DNA of 64,000 nt from Guyanagaster necrorhizus. Taxonomy: Eukaryota; Basidiomycota; Agaricomycetes; Agaricales; Physalacriaceae. The position numbers and the translations under genes were made by a program. Under the pieces are notes generated by a model. That model was not told the origin of the DNA. It worked only from the letters and a program-made list of their open reading frames with translations, and did not search any database. The stretch covers positions 515,038 to 579,037 of the forward strand of contig NW_025064906.1 of the NCBI RefSeq assembly GCF_019112545.1, in the 5' to 3' direction. This document shows, one piece after another, positions 10,883 to 22,426 of this stretch (position 1 is its first letter; each line of letters opens with the position of its first letter).

Positions 10883-13469
10883 ATGGCGTCCAAACTCGAC
10901 GATGCTACCGCTGTGGATGCTCTTCCCGAACTTCCCAATGTCGTCGACCAGAAGAAGCAAAAGCAGTCTCTGCTCGGCTACTTTTGGGATACCGCGGATC
11001 TCAGTCCTGAGGAACGGCGTCTGTTGTTCAAAGTAGACGCTTCCGTGCTTATTTTTGCTTCGGTGAGGACTATTGTTTTCTCAGGATCTAGTTACTAACC
11101 TGATCGTATCTTAGTTGGGTTACTTTATTAAGAATTTGGATCAGGCAAGTATATTGTAGCTGTCTTTGAACTACATCTCTTACTATTTGGCCCCTTTGCC
11201 CAGACCAATGTTTCGAGTGCAGTGCGTTCCATCTGAACCAGTCGTTGGCACGACATTTATATTACCCATACAGTATTTCGCTGGCATGCGCGAAGAGTTG
11301 TATGTCGATCCATATCACTGATATTTGTATCTGACTGTCCGTCACAGGGGAATGTATGGAAACGAACTCGTTCATGCTACGTCTTATTGGACTGCCGGGT
11401 GAGATAGATCGATTCTAGGCTTTCCATTGATGTTGAATAATCCACCTTCAGATATGTCATTGGTCAAGTGCCCTCGAATCTACTTCTCACCAGAGTATCT
11501 CCGCGCTACGTTATTCCCGTTGTAAGTCCATCGTATCTGATTAAAAAATTTATCTCACTTCTTCATCCCAGCTCGAACTTGCATGGGGACTCGCAACTCT
11601 TGGTACTTATGCGGTGAAGAACGTGAAGTCACTCTTTGCACTTCGCTTCCTAGGTACGGTATTTTCTTTCAAATATTCTTTTATATTGTGTTTGTCCTTA
11701 CCCCTGTTCTAGTCGGTCTATTCGAGAGTGGCTTTTATCCAGGGTATGCTTCGTCTACTTGCTACGTCGCCTAAGTCTGACATCCGCTTCGACAACAGGA
11801 TGCACTTCGTTCTTGGATCATGGTCCGTCTTCGCGGCGTATCTTTACAACCTATCACTCAGGACTTTGACCTAGGTATACCCCGCGAGAGCTGGCAAAGC
11901 GATCTGTTATGTTCTGGACCGCCGGATCGCTCGGTCAGATGTTCTCAGGTTTCTTGCAGACCGCAGCGTACAAAAAATTGAACGGCGTTCATGGGTTGAG
12001 TGGATGGCGGTCAGTTAAGGGCATGTATGACTATGGCTTATTAATTACCTTGCTTCTAGATGGTTGATGATTGTAGACGCCATCATGTGCGTTTTAGAAC
12101 ACATTTTTGCATACGTACTAAGGATCATGGCAGAACACTTCCTATCGCCCTGCTGGGATTCATATTCCTTCCAGATCTCCCATTCAATGCTAAGAAATCA
12201 TTTCTTCTTAGTCCAGAAGTGCGCCGTTTATTCTGGTTCCCCTTTAAAAGACACTTCACTAACCAGGGGCACTCCTAACAGGATATTGCTCTGGCTCGGG
12301 CCCGTATGAAAGCCGTAGGACGCAAAGAAGCCGAGCCATGGACCCGGGCAAAGGTCAGAAAATAACCTTTTGGTGTCTCTCGCTCTGACACGGCGTAGCT
12401 TCGTCGGATCCTTACCTCCTGGTACATCTGGATCCTACCTATAGAATACGTCCTGTGGAACAACGGCAGTGCTCAGTCTCCTATGCAATACTGGCTCAAG
12501 AGCTTCAACAGCACACCCGCTCCTGTTCCGGGAAGGAAATACACTGTCTCTCAAATACAGCTGCGTATGTAGATCCATTACCTTCTTCCTTTTATAATTT
12601 CTCAAGCTCTTATAGTGCCACTTCCTGCAACTGCCGTCTTCGTCGTCACGGCATGGTTCCTAGCTTGGCAAAGCGACGGACCGTTCAAAGGTTAGCCGTC
12701 CCTACCGTCCTGGCCAAGGCTGACATCCCAGAAGGTCGAAGATATCCATTCATATATCTCGGCGCGGTGCTCTGTCTTATATTCAACATCGCGTGGCTCG
12801 CCTTGCCACTGTACAAGAACATACGCGGTCATTTTGCCTACTTCTATCTTATGACCACTGGGGTTTGTCTTGTCTTCTTCAGATCCACGTTAATCTCTAA
12901 CCGACACATTCAGACCACGGCCGGGCCGCTAATCTTGAATTGGATCAGTGAAATAACACAAGCAGATGTCAGTACTTGCTCTTCGGTTTAGGGTATGCCC
13001 AGCTGATGGTTCCTTGAACACAGACTGAACTCCGGGCTATCTGTGTCGCTCTTGGAAATGACCTTGCGTACGTGGTACAAGCTGTTGCTCCAAATTTTGT
13101 CTGGAAGACGACGGACTTTCCGCGAGCCACGAAGGGTTATCACTGGTCTATCGGTACGACATATTCACGTCATTTATTCCGTGTATGCTTTCTAACTATC
13201 CTCTGACAGTTCTTCAAGTACTTCTGAGTAGGCATTTCCCTTATTCGATGACTACAATACGTCACTGACAATGAGCCTGCGCAGTTCTTTGGACTCTTCT
13301 CATACAATTCCTTCTTCGAAGAGACGAGAGAAAGAAGAATGGACAACTAGAAAGGACTATCGAGGCCGGAGAAGCAGCTTCGACTTCAGCACATAGAGCC
13401 GACATTGACGATGATGACCCAGTGAAAGTGAGCGAGGATGATGGAGAAGAGAGCAAACATAATCGCTGA
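10883..13469 (+). CDS. Dal5-family MFS transporter, diverged paralogue
   Basis: A third Dal5-type permease in the window, clearly paralogous to 5347-7914 but much more diverged at nucleotide level, so it predates the block A duplication. It starts MASKLDDATAVDALPELP and splices into an intact protein of about 520 aa. Landmarks: GYFIKNLDQTNVSSA, YFAGMREEL, VKSLFALRFL, ESGFYPG, PRELAKRSVMFWTAGSLGQM, GWRWLMIVDAI, LPIALLGFIFLPDLP, QYWLKSFNSTPAPVPGR, LPLYKNIRGHFAYFY, TELRAICVALGNDLA and APNFVWKTTDFPRATKGY. The tail is acidic (ADIDDDDPVKVSEDD). Donors here are closer to consensus (GTAAGT where copy 1 has GTCAGT). Divergent from the TauD-type gene, so it is a good candidate for the module's main importer; substrate inferred only. 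Confidence 0.88.
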
Positions 13470-13695
13470 CCTCTACGTACCTTAACGGATTGAGCCGCTA
13501 TAGATAATTTAGGCATTTTTGTATACGACCATTATAAGATTTTTACCCTTTCCTTACTAGTATGACGAGAAGACGAAAGGTGTGAATAGGTAACCTGTCT
13601 ATGAATAGCAAAAATGGAGCGACGAATTCACACGCATTGAGCATTGTGGCGGTGCAACGCAGCTGCGAACGACGCTTTGTACCTCAACCACGACC

Positions 13696-14890
13696 ATGGA
13701 CGGCTGGAGCAAGCTTCAATCAAGCATCAGTGGCCTCAATCTCGGCCAAAGTGCGAACAAATTCGCCAAGGGCTTCAATTCGAGCGTCCAGGCAACAAGG
13801 GAGCGACTGGGCCAGGTAGCACCGGAGGAGATTACGGAGCTTCCACAGGGTGAGCATCTGTCTTCGTGACACGATAGGACGACGGCCAACCAGTGACTGT
13901 ACAGAGTACAAGGATCTCGAGAACCGTGTCGACTCCCTGCGGAATGCCCATGTTGCCCTGCTCAAGTTAGTCTCATTCAGCATCCATTCTTACCTTGATG
14001 CTGACCATTACCATGTAGGATAGCGAAAGTCTACGACCACGAAGGATACGACTACCCTACCCAGATCCAAGAGTCCATTTCCGAGCTGTCCATGTCCATC
14101 GGCGCCGGTCTGACCAACTTTGCTGCCAACAACCTCAAAGGGACCAATCTGCCTACGCCTGCGCCCGTCGTGCCGCCTCAGGCTCAGCACAAGACGCTTC
14201 CGCATGCATTGGGGCGCGCGGCGACGAGCGCGGCGCAGGGGCTGGGTTCCGATGACAGGTTGGGGAGGGCGCTGGCGCTTTATGCAGGAGGATATGACAA
14301 GGTTGCGACGGCGAGGCTACAGCAGGACGACAGCATCCGTGCAGGCTTCCTCCACCCGTGGCACACGACCTTGAGCACATCGATCCAAGTTGCGATGAAG
14401 GCGCGGCAGGCGGTCAAAGTTAGCCGGTTGGAGTTGGATGCTGCTAAGCAAACGTGCGTCGTCGTATTATCGTTTTTTCTGGTGCTGCTAGATCTGACTG
14501 GTGTCTGTAGGCTGAAGAATGCCAGCCCGTCCAAGCAGGAGCATGCTAGACTGGAGGTTGAGAATGCGGAAGATGACCTGGTGCAGAAGACCGAGGTGGC
14601 TATCACTCTGATGAAGACGGTGTTGGAGAACGTTAGTGCTGTCCTCAGTTTGCTTTGATACTTTGCTCACTGTTACTTTCTATACAGCCTGAGCCTCTTA
14701 AGAACCTTAATGAACTCGTCAAGTCTCAGTTGATGTTCCATGCCGCCGCAGCTGAGGCACTGTCGAGCGTACAGGGTGAAATCGAGGAGCTGAGCGTTGC
14801 AGCAGAAGGAGAGTATAGGTAAATATCCTTCGTTCTGTACTATTATCGTCTATCTGAAATCCTCGCCCTAGGAAGTCCCGTGACCACTGA
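13696..14890 (+). CDS. BAR-domain membrane-curvature protein (Gvp36-like)
   Basis: BAR-domain proteins dimerise into curved coiled-coil modules that bind membranes in endocytosis and Golgi traffic. Six exons join to about 300 aa from MDGWSKLQSSISGLNL to the end EGEYRKSRDH. The N-terminal amphipathic segment (SKLQSSISGLNLGQSANKFAKG) is followed by charged helices such as EYKDLENRVDSLRNAHVAL and VYDHEGYDYPTQIQESISEL. Then come a Pro/Ala-rich loop (PTPAPVVPPQAQHK), LGRAATSAAQGLGSDDRLG and the C-terminal helices ELDAAKQTLKNASPSKQ and ARLEVENAEDDLVQKTEVA. These match the fungal Gvp36-type BAR proteins. All splice junctions keep the frame, so the gene appears intact. Neighbouring genes suggest no special role. 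Confidence 0.82.
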
Positions 14891-15344
14891 AATCCCTCTC
14901 AAGTAATCTGCTTGCTGTTTTTTTTCTCACATACCATGGACGTTTGGAACTGTTTTATTTCGTCTAACTAAACATATTTCTTTTTTGCTCAACGTGACCG
15001 GCTGGTCGGTATTGTATCCCTTTATTACCAGCATGCAGAGAAAATAACAATAATGGCTTCGGTAACGCTCTTGTGGAATGGAACAGAAGTGACGAAGAGA
15101 CCTGATAGCAAATATAACCAACAAGCCAGCGAGAGCGGCTAAGTATAAGCAAGTCCCAGCAAGTCCGAGAAAATCAATCGTTTCGAAGTAGAGATAATCT
15201 CTTGTCTAGGATAGGGAGGAGAACAGGCGCTCCCGGAGTTGGATGGCCATGACGGCTAATGAAATCTCACATGAAAGAATTTGAGAGGGGAGGACTCTCG
15301 GAGTCTATCATTGAGTTCTGGGCTCAGGTGCTAGACAATTTCTC

Positions 15345-16708
15345 AGGCTGTCATACCTATTGCAGGAGGGTGGATTATTTGATCGATGCTAGGGCCATCG
15401 TCCAATTCTACTTTCCTATAGTAGGCATGGCTGATGTGAGTAAAAGAAAAGACATAATGTCCATTGCGTTCTGGCTGGATAGTCAGTTCTCCACGAGACG
15501 TAGCAAAAGTTTTTGTTATGTTGCGAGGTGGTTGACTGTCTTGCTGAATACGATAATAGACATGGAATGGCCGCGTTCCGTGCAATACAAGCGCCGCAGG
15601 AATACCGGTGTCCCCAGAACTGTGCGTAGATTTAACAGTGTTTCTTGAATATACAATCCGATGTACCGCTATTTCAGCGGAGGGGAAGGGCCTTTCGACG
15701 ACTTGGCACCTCTCTGGAGCAAGGACATCACCTTTACATCACTACGAGAGCTAGAGTGAGCATTATTCAATAAATTAATGAACAAACTACCTTTCCTTTA
15801 ACCTTCTCAATTGCGTATTCACCGGGTGCGCCAGCCTGGATGTTTAGATCCATTCGGTTGTCCTGTGTCGACAGTGTCTTCCTCCATGACTTGAAACGCT
15901 TCACATCGAGACTGCCGCTATCTGATCCATGTGAGGGTTGATATTCGACCGTAACCTCCAAAGGTAAGTCAAATGAATCGGCGACGAAGCACCTGGAAAG
16001 AGCGGGTGGTCGTAGTACTGAATGATTCGTCTTGCCCTGATGTCGATGATATCGAATCAGAGCCAACACGAACAGTATTGCCCACCGCATCCATGACCTC
16101 CTCCAGTGCATAAAGATGTGTCCCGACTGCATCGGATGATACTGGCAGTAGTACCTGCAACTGTGAAGGTATCAACCGTCTCCGAGTCACCTCCATGCCT
16201 GTTCCTTTCAGTTCCGCGCCATGATTGCTTTCGATGCCTTCTACAAGGAAGCTCTCCTGTTTCCCATTTATCATCTTAAACCACCTAAGGCTCTCAAGGG
16301 AGTGACACCACTGATGTCAATCATAAGCTGCTGGTCGAGATCCCCTCCTGCGCAGTGGATGTCGAGGCTGCTGTTTCCAACAAACGCTACTCGCGGACAC
16401 GAAACTACCACAACCTCTGCTGGATATACTAGTCGCGATTCGATACCAGAGGCGTCAAGAATCCGTTCTAAACGAACGTTACCCGGTTTCGTGAGTCGTA
16501 TATGCACCAGGGACTGGGTCTTCTGTAGGGAAGACTGCTCGTCATTGTAGTCGTTACTATCTTCTTCTTCTTCTTCGTCGTCGTCGTCGTATTCATCGTA
16601 TTCATCATCATTAATAGATAAAGCTGAAAGTTTCACTACTTGTAGCGCATCTAAATGCGCTTGCTCGATTGCCTTTAACTCCTTTGACGACAAATCAAAA
16701 TATTCCAC
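15345..16708 (-). pseudogene. POM152-like nucleoporin fragment with frameshifts
   Basis: POM152 is a pore-membrane nucleoporin whose lumenal part is a chain of Ig-like repeats. Minus-strand frames read in order: a very acidic stretch, then PGNVRLERILDASGIESRLV, EVVVVSCPRVAFV, LDQQLMIDISGVTPL, INGKQESFLVEGIE, HLYALEEVMDAVGN, RCFVADSFDLPLEVTVEY, APGEYAIEKVKGK, then GDVLAPERCQVVERPFPSAE, VLHGTRPFHVYYRIQQ, ERNGHYVFSFTHISHAYYRK and SIDQIIHPPA. This pattern resembles lumenal repeats of POM152. The frame shifts by one base near 16285 and again near 16005, and no clean junction leads into the 15.7-kb exon. The usual protein is over 1,200 aa; only about 400 aa are present. I call it a truncated, disabled relic. 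The family call rests on recall of the repeat pattern and is moderate. Confidence 0.5.
16556..16616. repeat. Trinucleotide microsatellite (acidic-coding)
   Basis: A run of ttc/tcg/tca-type triplets on the plus strand encodes an almost uninterrupted Asp/Glu stretch on the minus strand, inside the POM152-like relic. It is a simple-sequence expansion and probably length-polymorphic. Confidence 0.7.
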
Positions 16709-17832
16709 GCCGCTTTCTCGGGAGCTGTCCTAAAGGTGTCAAAGAATACCGTAGAGATGAAGGATTGGTGTTGTTTAGAAGAACAGGGACGAGAGCAACA
16801 TCACCAGGCGAAGACAAACAAAGTCAAGCCATTGGGGTTGAGATTTGCGGTGCTAATAGGTGACATCCGAACGGTATGTTGACCGAGAAAGATGTGAGTC
16901 ACCGGAGGCACTGTATGAGGATGAAAGAGCGCCGAAAAAGAAAGGCGATAGGTAATCCAGATAACTCCAAGCTTGAGGAGTAGAGGGCAAATTCCCGCGT
17001 CCTGAAGCTAGGCATCAAGAAGAGAAACTGAAAAAAAGAACCATTGGCACGTACCCCGAGTATCCCTCCGGGGATATGCTGCTTTCACCGCTTCTCCAGC
17101 TCTCGGCAGATTTTAAACTGACACCACCAAACATCAGCCCATCAAAGAAACACAGAGCAACTATTTGCAACGCCACCACGGAAGTGGCATAGTTCCGGCG
17201 GGGAATGCATAGTTGTGAGAGAAACGGGCAGGATGCGATATCGATGGCCAGCCATTTTACACATGATTCGTCAGACGACGCAATGTAGCGGGAAGAAATC
17301 GAATAGCTTCACAGCCTGTAGGACGATGCATTATGGGTAAAACGTGCCACAATACTGGAGCATTCAATATACCTGGATAAAGGCTCCCAGACTCAGGCAG
17401 TATAGGCGCTGGGTGGGTACATCTAATGGGTCTTTTCTTCTTGGTACCGGCATGGCAGAATTTCCCTCCGAGAACGTGGGAAGCCAATATGTTCCGAATC
17501 CAATTGTTTTGTAAGTAGAAACTGAGAGGGAAGAGGGAGGAATGGTCGTCACACTGTCGAAAGAAGAAGGGACAAGAAAAATAACAAGTTGGAGGGATCG
17601 TTATCCGACCCTGCGCTACTGCACTTTCTTAGTCCAATTACTCTTTCGTTAACTGAACGATCAATCTGCAAGTTGACTTTCTCCCGCCATCAGTTTGTCT
17701 CCCGGCCTTTACGCCGAAGCGCCTGTTTTTGCTTGCACGTGTTGATAACCGTCCGTGACGCTGATTCTCAGCGCTAGAAGGGTTGCTCATCGAAAGCATC
17801 TCATATCTATTCATCTCTTCTCTTCTTGAACG
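16709..17832. other. No supported gene
   Basis: Short overlapping open frames only, none with a motif or a splice chain. The last few hundred bases are presumably the 5' region of the RNase III-like gene at 17833. Confidence 0.4.
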
Positions 17833-18788
17833 ATGGAACCACTCCCTCCCCTCCCGAAGATCAATGGCGACTACAACATCATGCTCGATGTTTACACGCA
17901 TCGTACCGCGAGGCCCGGTGCAGGTGCAGATGTAATGGACGAAGAATATGGCAATACCGAGCGTCTGGCGGAGCTAGGCAAGAAAGTGCTCGACCTGGTC
18001 GTCATACATCATTTCTTTTTCTTAAAGCCACATCTCGCTGCAGAAGAAGTTACGGTACGAAGCACTGATCCTTCGACCGTTCCAGATGTTGAAATGAGTG
18101 GTGCTTATCAGAATAGAAAAGCCGAAACGCTCTCAGACGATGCTATCGTACGATGGACCGAAAGGTACGATTTGAAGAAGAAAATTCGAGCGTTTCCCCA
18201 TACTGTTTTGGATGACCCGAATGTAACAAAGATACCTTGATCTCATGTCGATGGCCTCTGATCTTTCGACAGGAACTCCGTGTTTTCTTCCACACCTTCA
18301 TTGGAGCGCTGTACATTCGCAATGGAATGGCTGAAGTACAAGATTGGATCTCTCGCTTGATAGATCCCACCAGCGAGCCTGCAACTATCATTGGTCCACC
18401 ACCACAACAAACACAGAGTCTTCCAACACAACCCCTCCAGTTTCCGCCACCCCTGCCGCCCTCTTTTAATCCAGCAAGCCCACCACCCGTGGCCCAGACG
18501 TCCCAGGGTGGCGATTCCCTTATTATGCTGCAACTTGTGAATCAAATGGCAGCTCAGCAAAGACGTGCCGTGATGTATCAGGCGCAAAGTGAAGGGCCTC
18601 CCCACGCGCCTACATGGACTGTTCAGTGCTTGTGTGAGTGAAAATTTGGACTTCCATCGGCTACGCAGCATATCATGACGATTTTTTCAGTGGATGGTGC
18701 TCTCGTTGGAACCGGGACGGGTCGTAGCCAGAAATTGGCGAAGGAGGAGGCCGCCAGACAGGCATGGAATGTCTTGGGAGTTCATTAG
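17833..18788 (+). CDS. Degenerate RNase III domain plus dsRNA-binding domain protein
   Basis: An RNase III-like helical domain is followed by a proline-rich linker and a C-terminal dsRBD. In the first domain TERLAELGKKVLDLVVIHHFF aligns with the RNase III signature (ERLEFLGDAVL). The catalytic Asp position is Lys and the second Glu position is Ala, so nuclease activity is unlikely. FFHTFIGALYIRNGMAEVQDW matches the end of the RNase III fold. The linker holds PPQQTQSLPTQPLQFPPPLPP. The dsRBD reads HAPTWTVQCLLDGALVGTGT then SQKLAKEEAARQAW. Two introns are clear (after DDPN and within CLL). A 57-nt stretch from 18054 with GT...AG ends is divisible by three and may be spliced or retained. Domain order resembles mitochondrial ribosomal mL44/mL57-type proteins or Dicer accessory proteins; I cannot choose. 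Confidence 0.72.
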
Positions 18789-18960
18789 GCATAGTGAGTC
18801 TTCTGGCTCGCGTATATATACATATGCCTAATCGTTGTTTACACAGTGATATGCTAAATGATCGATAAATGTGATGAAACTCGTGAAATGTGTGCACTGG
18901 ACAATATTTGAATATCTCGCAATGTATGAGTATCGACGAACATATCAGCCATTGATCAAA

Positions 18961-19590
18961 CTAAGAACTGAGATACCAGAAGAAAATATACGTCGCTATC
19001 AAAGCAAGGAACACCTTGGTTTGACGATCAGGTCCGAGTCCCGCCACCTGCGGACCGCCATCGTTGGCCTTGGAGGAGGAATTCGCCGGACCTCCGCCAA
19101 GGGTATGACCTGTCCCAGAGAAAGCTCCTGAAGCAGAACCCGAAGAACCAGTTGAATGCCTCCGAATCGCATTCTCCAACGGCGCTGAACATAGATGGGT
19201 ATCAATATACGACGCAGTAAATCACAAAAGGTTATGCCCCACTTTCGATCGGCACCACGAACGAACTTTGTCGATTTTCTCCGTACCTCTGAGAAAGATG
19301 AATGAATGTCGGCCTGGATATGAGCGATACGTTGAGCAAGTCGCTCGACGCTTAAACGAACAGAGTGACACACATGGCAGACACCCACCCGGTATGCAGA
19401 CGCTGCGTCCTTCGCAGCATCCACGTCGCACTTGAGGAAATTGATGTTCTTGTATGTTCTTGAAAGATCTTCGAACGTAGGGGCAATAGCGTGGCACGGC
19501 CCACACCTACAAGAATTAAACAAAGGATCCATTACTGTAATTACCAGTAACTTAGCAGTGGGCATGGAAATCAGAGGGCTGAGACCTCGA
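18961..19590 (-). pseudogene. Thioredoxin-fold protein with C-terminal membrane anchor, disabled
   Basis: The minus strand encodes a thioredoxin core: CGPCHAIAPTFEDLSRTYKN with the active-site CxxC, INFLKCDVDAAKDAASAYRV, then FIFLRGTEKIDKVRGADR. A Ser/Gly-rich linker (STGSSGSASGAFSGTGHTLG) and a terminal hydrophobic segment VFLALIATYIFFWYL follow, a plausible tail anchor. Three defects stand out. The exon before CGPC (SDFHAH...) runs into CTAAGT where GTAAGT would be a donor. A 4-bp duplication (attcattc near 19300) breaks the frame just before FIFLRG. No initiator exon is visible upstream. An ATG at 19565 opens a read-through frame over the CxxC but fails downstream. Most likely a recently disabled gene; sequencing error in one or two bases is the alternative. 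Confidence 0.6.
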
Positions 19591-19599
19591 TTTCTGGCA

Positions 19600-21180
19600 C
19601 TTTCAAACTAAATGGGCATCCTTTACGTGCGCTGTTCGTAACGACCATGGCATGCGAACCCTCTCCGACCGTCTTATGACACCTGCTTGCTGAAGCTTTT
19701 AGGTCTGCTTACGGTCGAGTTCCTTCTGTCTTTTCTACCTAATTGATCACCTTTGTCTGAAGCTACTGTGTGTTCGGGACTCTTTTTGCTCATCTTTGCT
19801 GCCGGCCAGCTGCTAGCATTACTGGTGGTGTTTGCTAAACATTCTAGTGAACAATCAGGCTGTACAGCCAACTATCGTATGGATTAGAAGGTATCTATCT
19901 CCCAATACTTGGAACGCTTTAACGGAAAAAGAGACGGCGGGCGAATGACTTTGTAGGTAGTCGGGGCCTGCTCTGACTGGCGTATCTGGCGTTGTTTCGC
20001 GCTACGGCGACTTTGTTACTCCTGCTAGGGTACATGCATTTTCAGTGATGTAGAAATCTGTCTTCAGAGGACGGCATAGATGTCCCGAGTATAGTATGAA
20101 TTAAGTCGGGGAGGGAAACCGGGCCCAGAATAGAGAAGCGAATTCGCGAAAGGGTGAACTTGTGGAAATGGGTGATAATGTTCCGCGTAAATACATGCCA
20201 TCATTGAAACGATTAGTAGGAATCGGCCCGGGATGTTATCGCTGGTTGGGACGGACCGGGATATGCCGTACCCAAGCTTCACCATCGTCCTCCATCACTC
20301 GTTCTCGATTCTTGAGGCGCAAATACGGACTCGGCGCTTGAAGAGGGGAGCCCAAGAGGCAAGCAGCTGCGAGTGCTAGGAATGGAATGGGGATTTCCCG
20401 GTGAGTAGTAGCAGAATCGTGCGCAACATGGGCCCTTGAGCTGACTTTTTCCGCCAGTTTCTTTCGCCACCGGCCGTGAAAAGGATACATATGGAGCGCA
20501 GGAGACCGATATTAGATACAAGTGTTGTCAATGATTTAGTGAGCGTGAACGACGGAGGCTTGGCACCGGGCATTTAACGACAGAGCTTCAAATGTCAATG
20601 TCGTCTTCCTCGTTGTGAAGACCAGTGGGGAACGAGCACCTGCTTTTTGGGCGGCTTCGGCGGGCTAGGATCATCGATGCCTAGCTGAATGGTCCTATGA
20701 AGCCATGGAAATGCATGGTATATACCAAGAGTGTGCGTTCCTTTTCCTTTCACTTCGCTTTACATAACCAAAATTTCTGCACAGACAACGACCGTCGAGG
20801 AATTAAAACACACTTCCCTGGAAATCTTCTCCATCTCAGTATCCAATTGCCGGCCTGCGCAAACTTCTCTCTGGCAATGACGTTCAGACATTCCCTGTAT
20901 TTTCTTCTCGACCATGAACGGCGAACGACAAGCGTTAACGGTACATCGCGTAGCCTCAGTTCCTCTGGCTTGTTGAATGTCCCATTTGTGGGTATCGAAG
21001 TGGCGATAGCATAGCGGGCAGCCCAGAATGTTTCGCCAGTAAAAACAAGCGCCGTTACGGGTAAGCACTTTGCTTATGAGACGGAGCCAATTCTCATATA
21101 AAACTCCAGATGTACTCTTTTTTTTTGAAGGATTGACATCCGATTGTAACTGTCTCAACGATGAGGAGGCCTCCGTCACG
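19600..21180. other. No confidently supported gene
   Basis: Several minus-strand frames of 65-140 codons overlap here without recognisable domains. A segment near 20.3-20.57 kb (EIPIPFLALAAACLLG) has one hydrophobic stretch but no exon chain I can defend. The 21179-20760 frame has no motif. I see nothing to name. Confidence 0.3.
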
Positions 21181-21254
21181 AAGCCTGGTGAGCCCTGTGC
21201 TTTCTCCTCTTAGTGTCCACGTTCTCAAACCCAACAAGGCATCTTCAACTGCAA

Positions 21255-22025
21255 ACTCGTTCAGGGCGCTCGGCGTTGTAGAACGTCAACGCTTCGCCAC
21301 AATGCCCATCCCACTCATGCTCAGTGGCGTCCTACATCTCGTCCAGCGCGGCCTCTGAATCATCAATACCCAGCCCTCCTATCCTCAATATATGCGTCTT
21401 CATCTGCCTGAAGACTCCTGGAAAGTTATCTCTTCTTTCGCAACCTTCTTTGCCGACCCACCCCCCCAGGGGAACATCGCGCGCTTCGACGACATTGATA
21501 TCGATGAATCCAGCCTCCTTCAAGCGGTTCGGTAAATCACTGGCTATATCTAAAAGTAGCCCGCGCGACACGAAGGGAGAGAGCCCTGATAAGCCCTACG
21601 AGCGTGACATACGTTCTTCTCTCCGGCGTGCCATGTGGCTCAGCTTCGCCTAGTAGTTCAACGCACCTGCCCGGTCTCAAGGCTTTAAAAAGCTCCTTCA
21701 TGGCCTTGGACCATTCTGCACCGGTGAGCGCAGCGAGGAGTAGGGCGCTGGTGAACCAAGTCAGAGCGGCCAATCCACTCTTGGGGAGGTAAGCTGATGA
21801 CATGATCCCCCGCGGGACCAGATGGGGAGAAGGCGTCTGAATCCATCCCAAGATTGTGAAGTCGGGGGAGATGCGTCGAGCGAGATCGGTAAGCCTGTTC
21901 AGTGTGTGTTTGTTATTGGTGACTGAAGAGAGGCTCAAAGCGCGTAGGCACCTGCACCTGTTCCGGAGTCGAGGACGGATTGGGCGGGCTTCGTCTAAAT
22001 TGAACCACCCTGATGCCGAGTCGGA
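21255..22025 (-). pseudogene. Class I SAM-dependent methyltransferase fragment
   Basis: Part of a fungal LaeA-like/secondary-metabolism methyltransferase. Minus-strand pieces in order: TKPAQSVLDSGTGAG (SAM-binding motif I), DLARRISPDFTILG, MDSDAFSPSGPAGDHVIS, SDLVHQR, LLLAALTGAEWSKAMKELFK, ALRPGRCVELLGEAEPHG, LLDIASDLPNRLKEAGFIDI, GIDDSEAALDEM, then DATEHEWDGHCGEALTFY. The frame changes after FTILG and again at LVHQR/LLLA, where one extra C sits in the CGCCCTAC run. A TAG interrupts ...LDEM*DATEHEW near 21332. The N-terminal exons before motif I are missing. It is a broken, 5'-truncated gene. Confidence 0.65.
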
Positions 22026-22426
22026 GGCACGGAAGTCTCAAAGGTTTGCTTAGAAAAGTCCAATATTTTCCCGAGGGACCTGAGTTTACTCAGGGATCCC
22101 GCTACAAACATCATTACGGCTCTTGTAGGGTGCTCTTCAGAGAATAAAGAACTTCCTCTCGTTATCCACTGGCATTTAAGGATCGGTTCCGACCATGATA
22201 TGCGGCTATTTGAAATTTCGCATTAGCCTTAGCGTTAAGCGTTTGCTGCCGTGTAACAGGGCTGCTTGTGTTCACAATCAAAGCGCTACAAGATAAGTAT
22301 GTTTATCAGCCTCATACTGTATACCACCAAATGGAGAATTCGGACGGAAGCTGACATTCATTATTTGAACTTGGGGCTGAAAATTCGAGTGAGTCGGGGT
22401 GAGTGACGAGACCCGATCGTTATTTA

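Noticed and set aside
19222..19565. Alternative start MPTAKLLVITVM for the thioredoxin-like gene
   Set aside because: It reads through what looks like an old intron and still fails at the 4-bp duplication downstream, so it does not rescue the gene.
20236..20573. Possible small mitochondrial membrane protein (cytochrome oxidase subunit-like)
   Set aside because: Only one vague hydrophobic stretch; I could not assemble a start, a splice chain or a family-specific motif.
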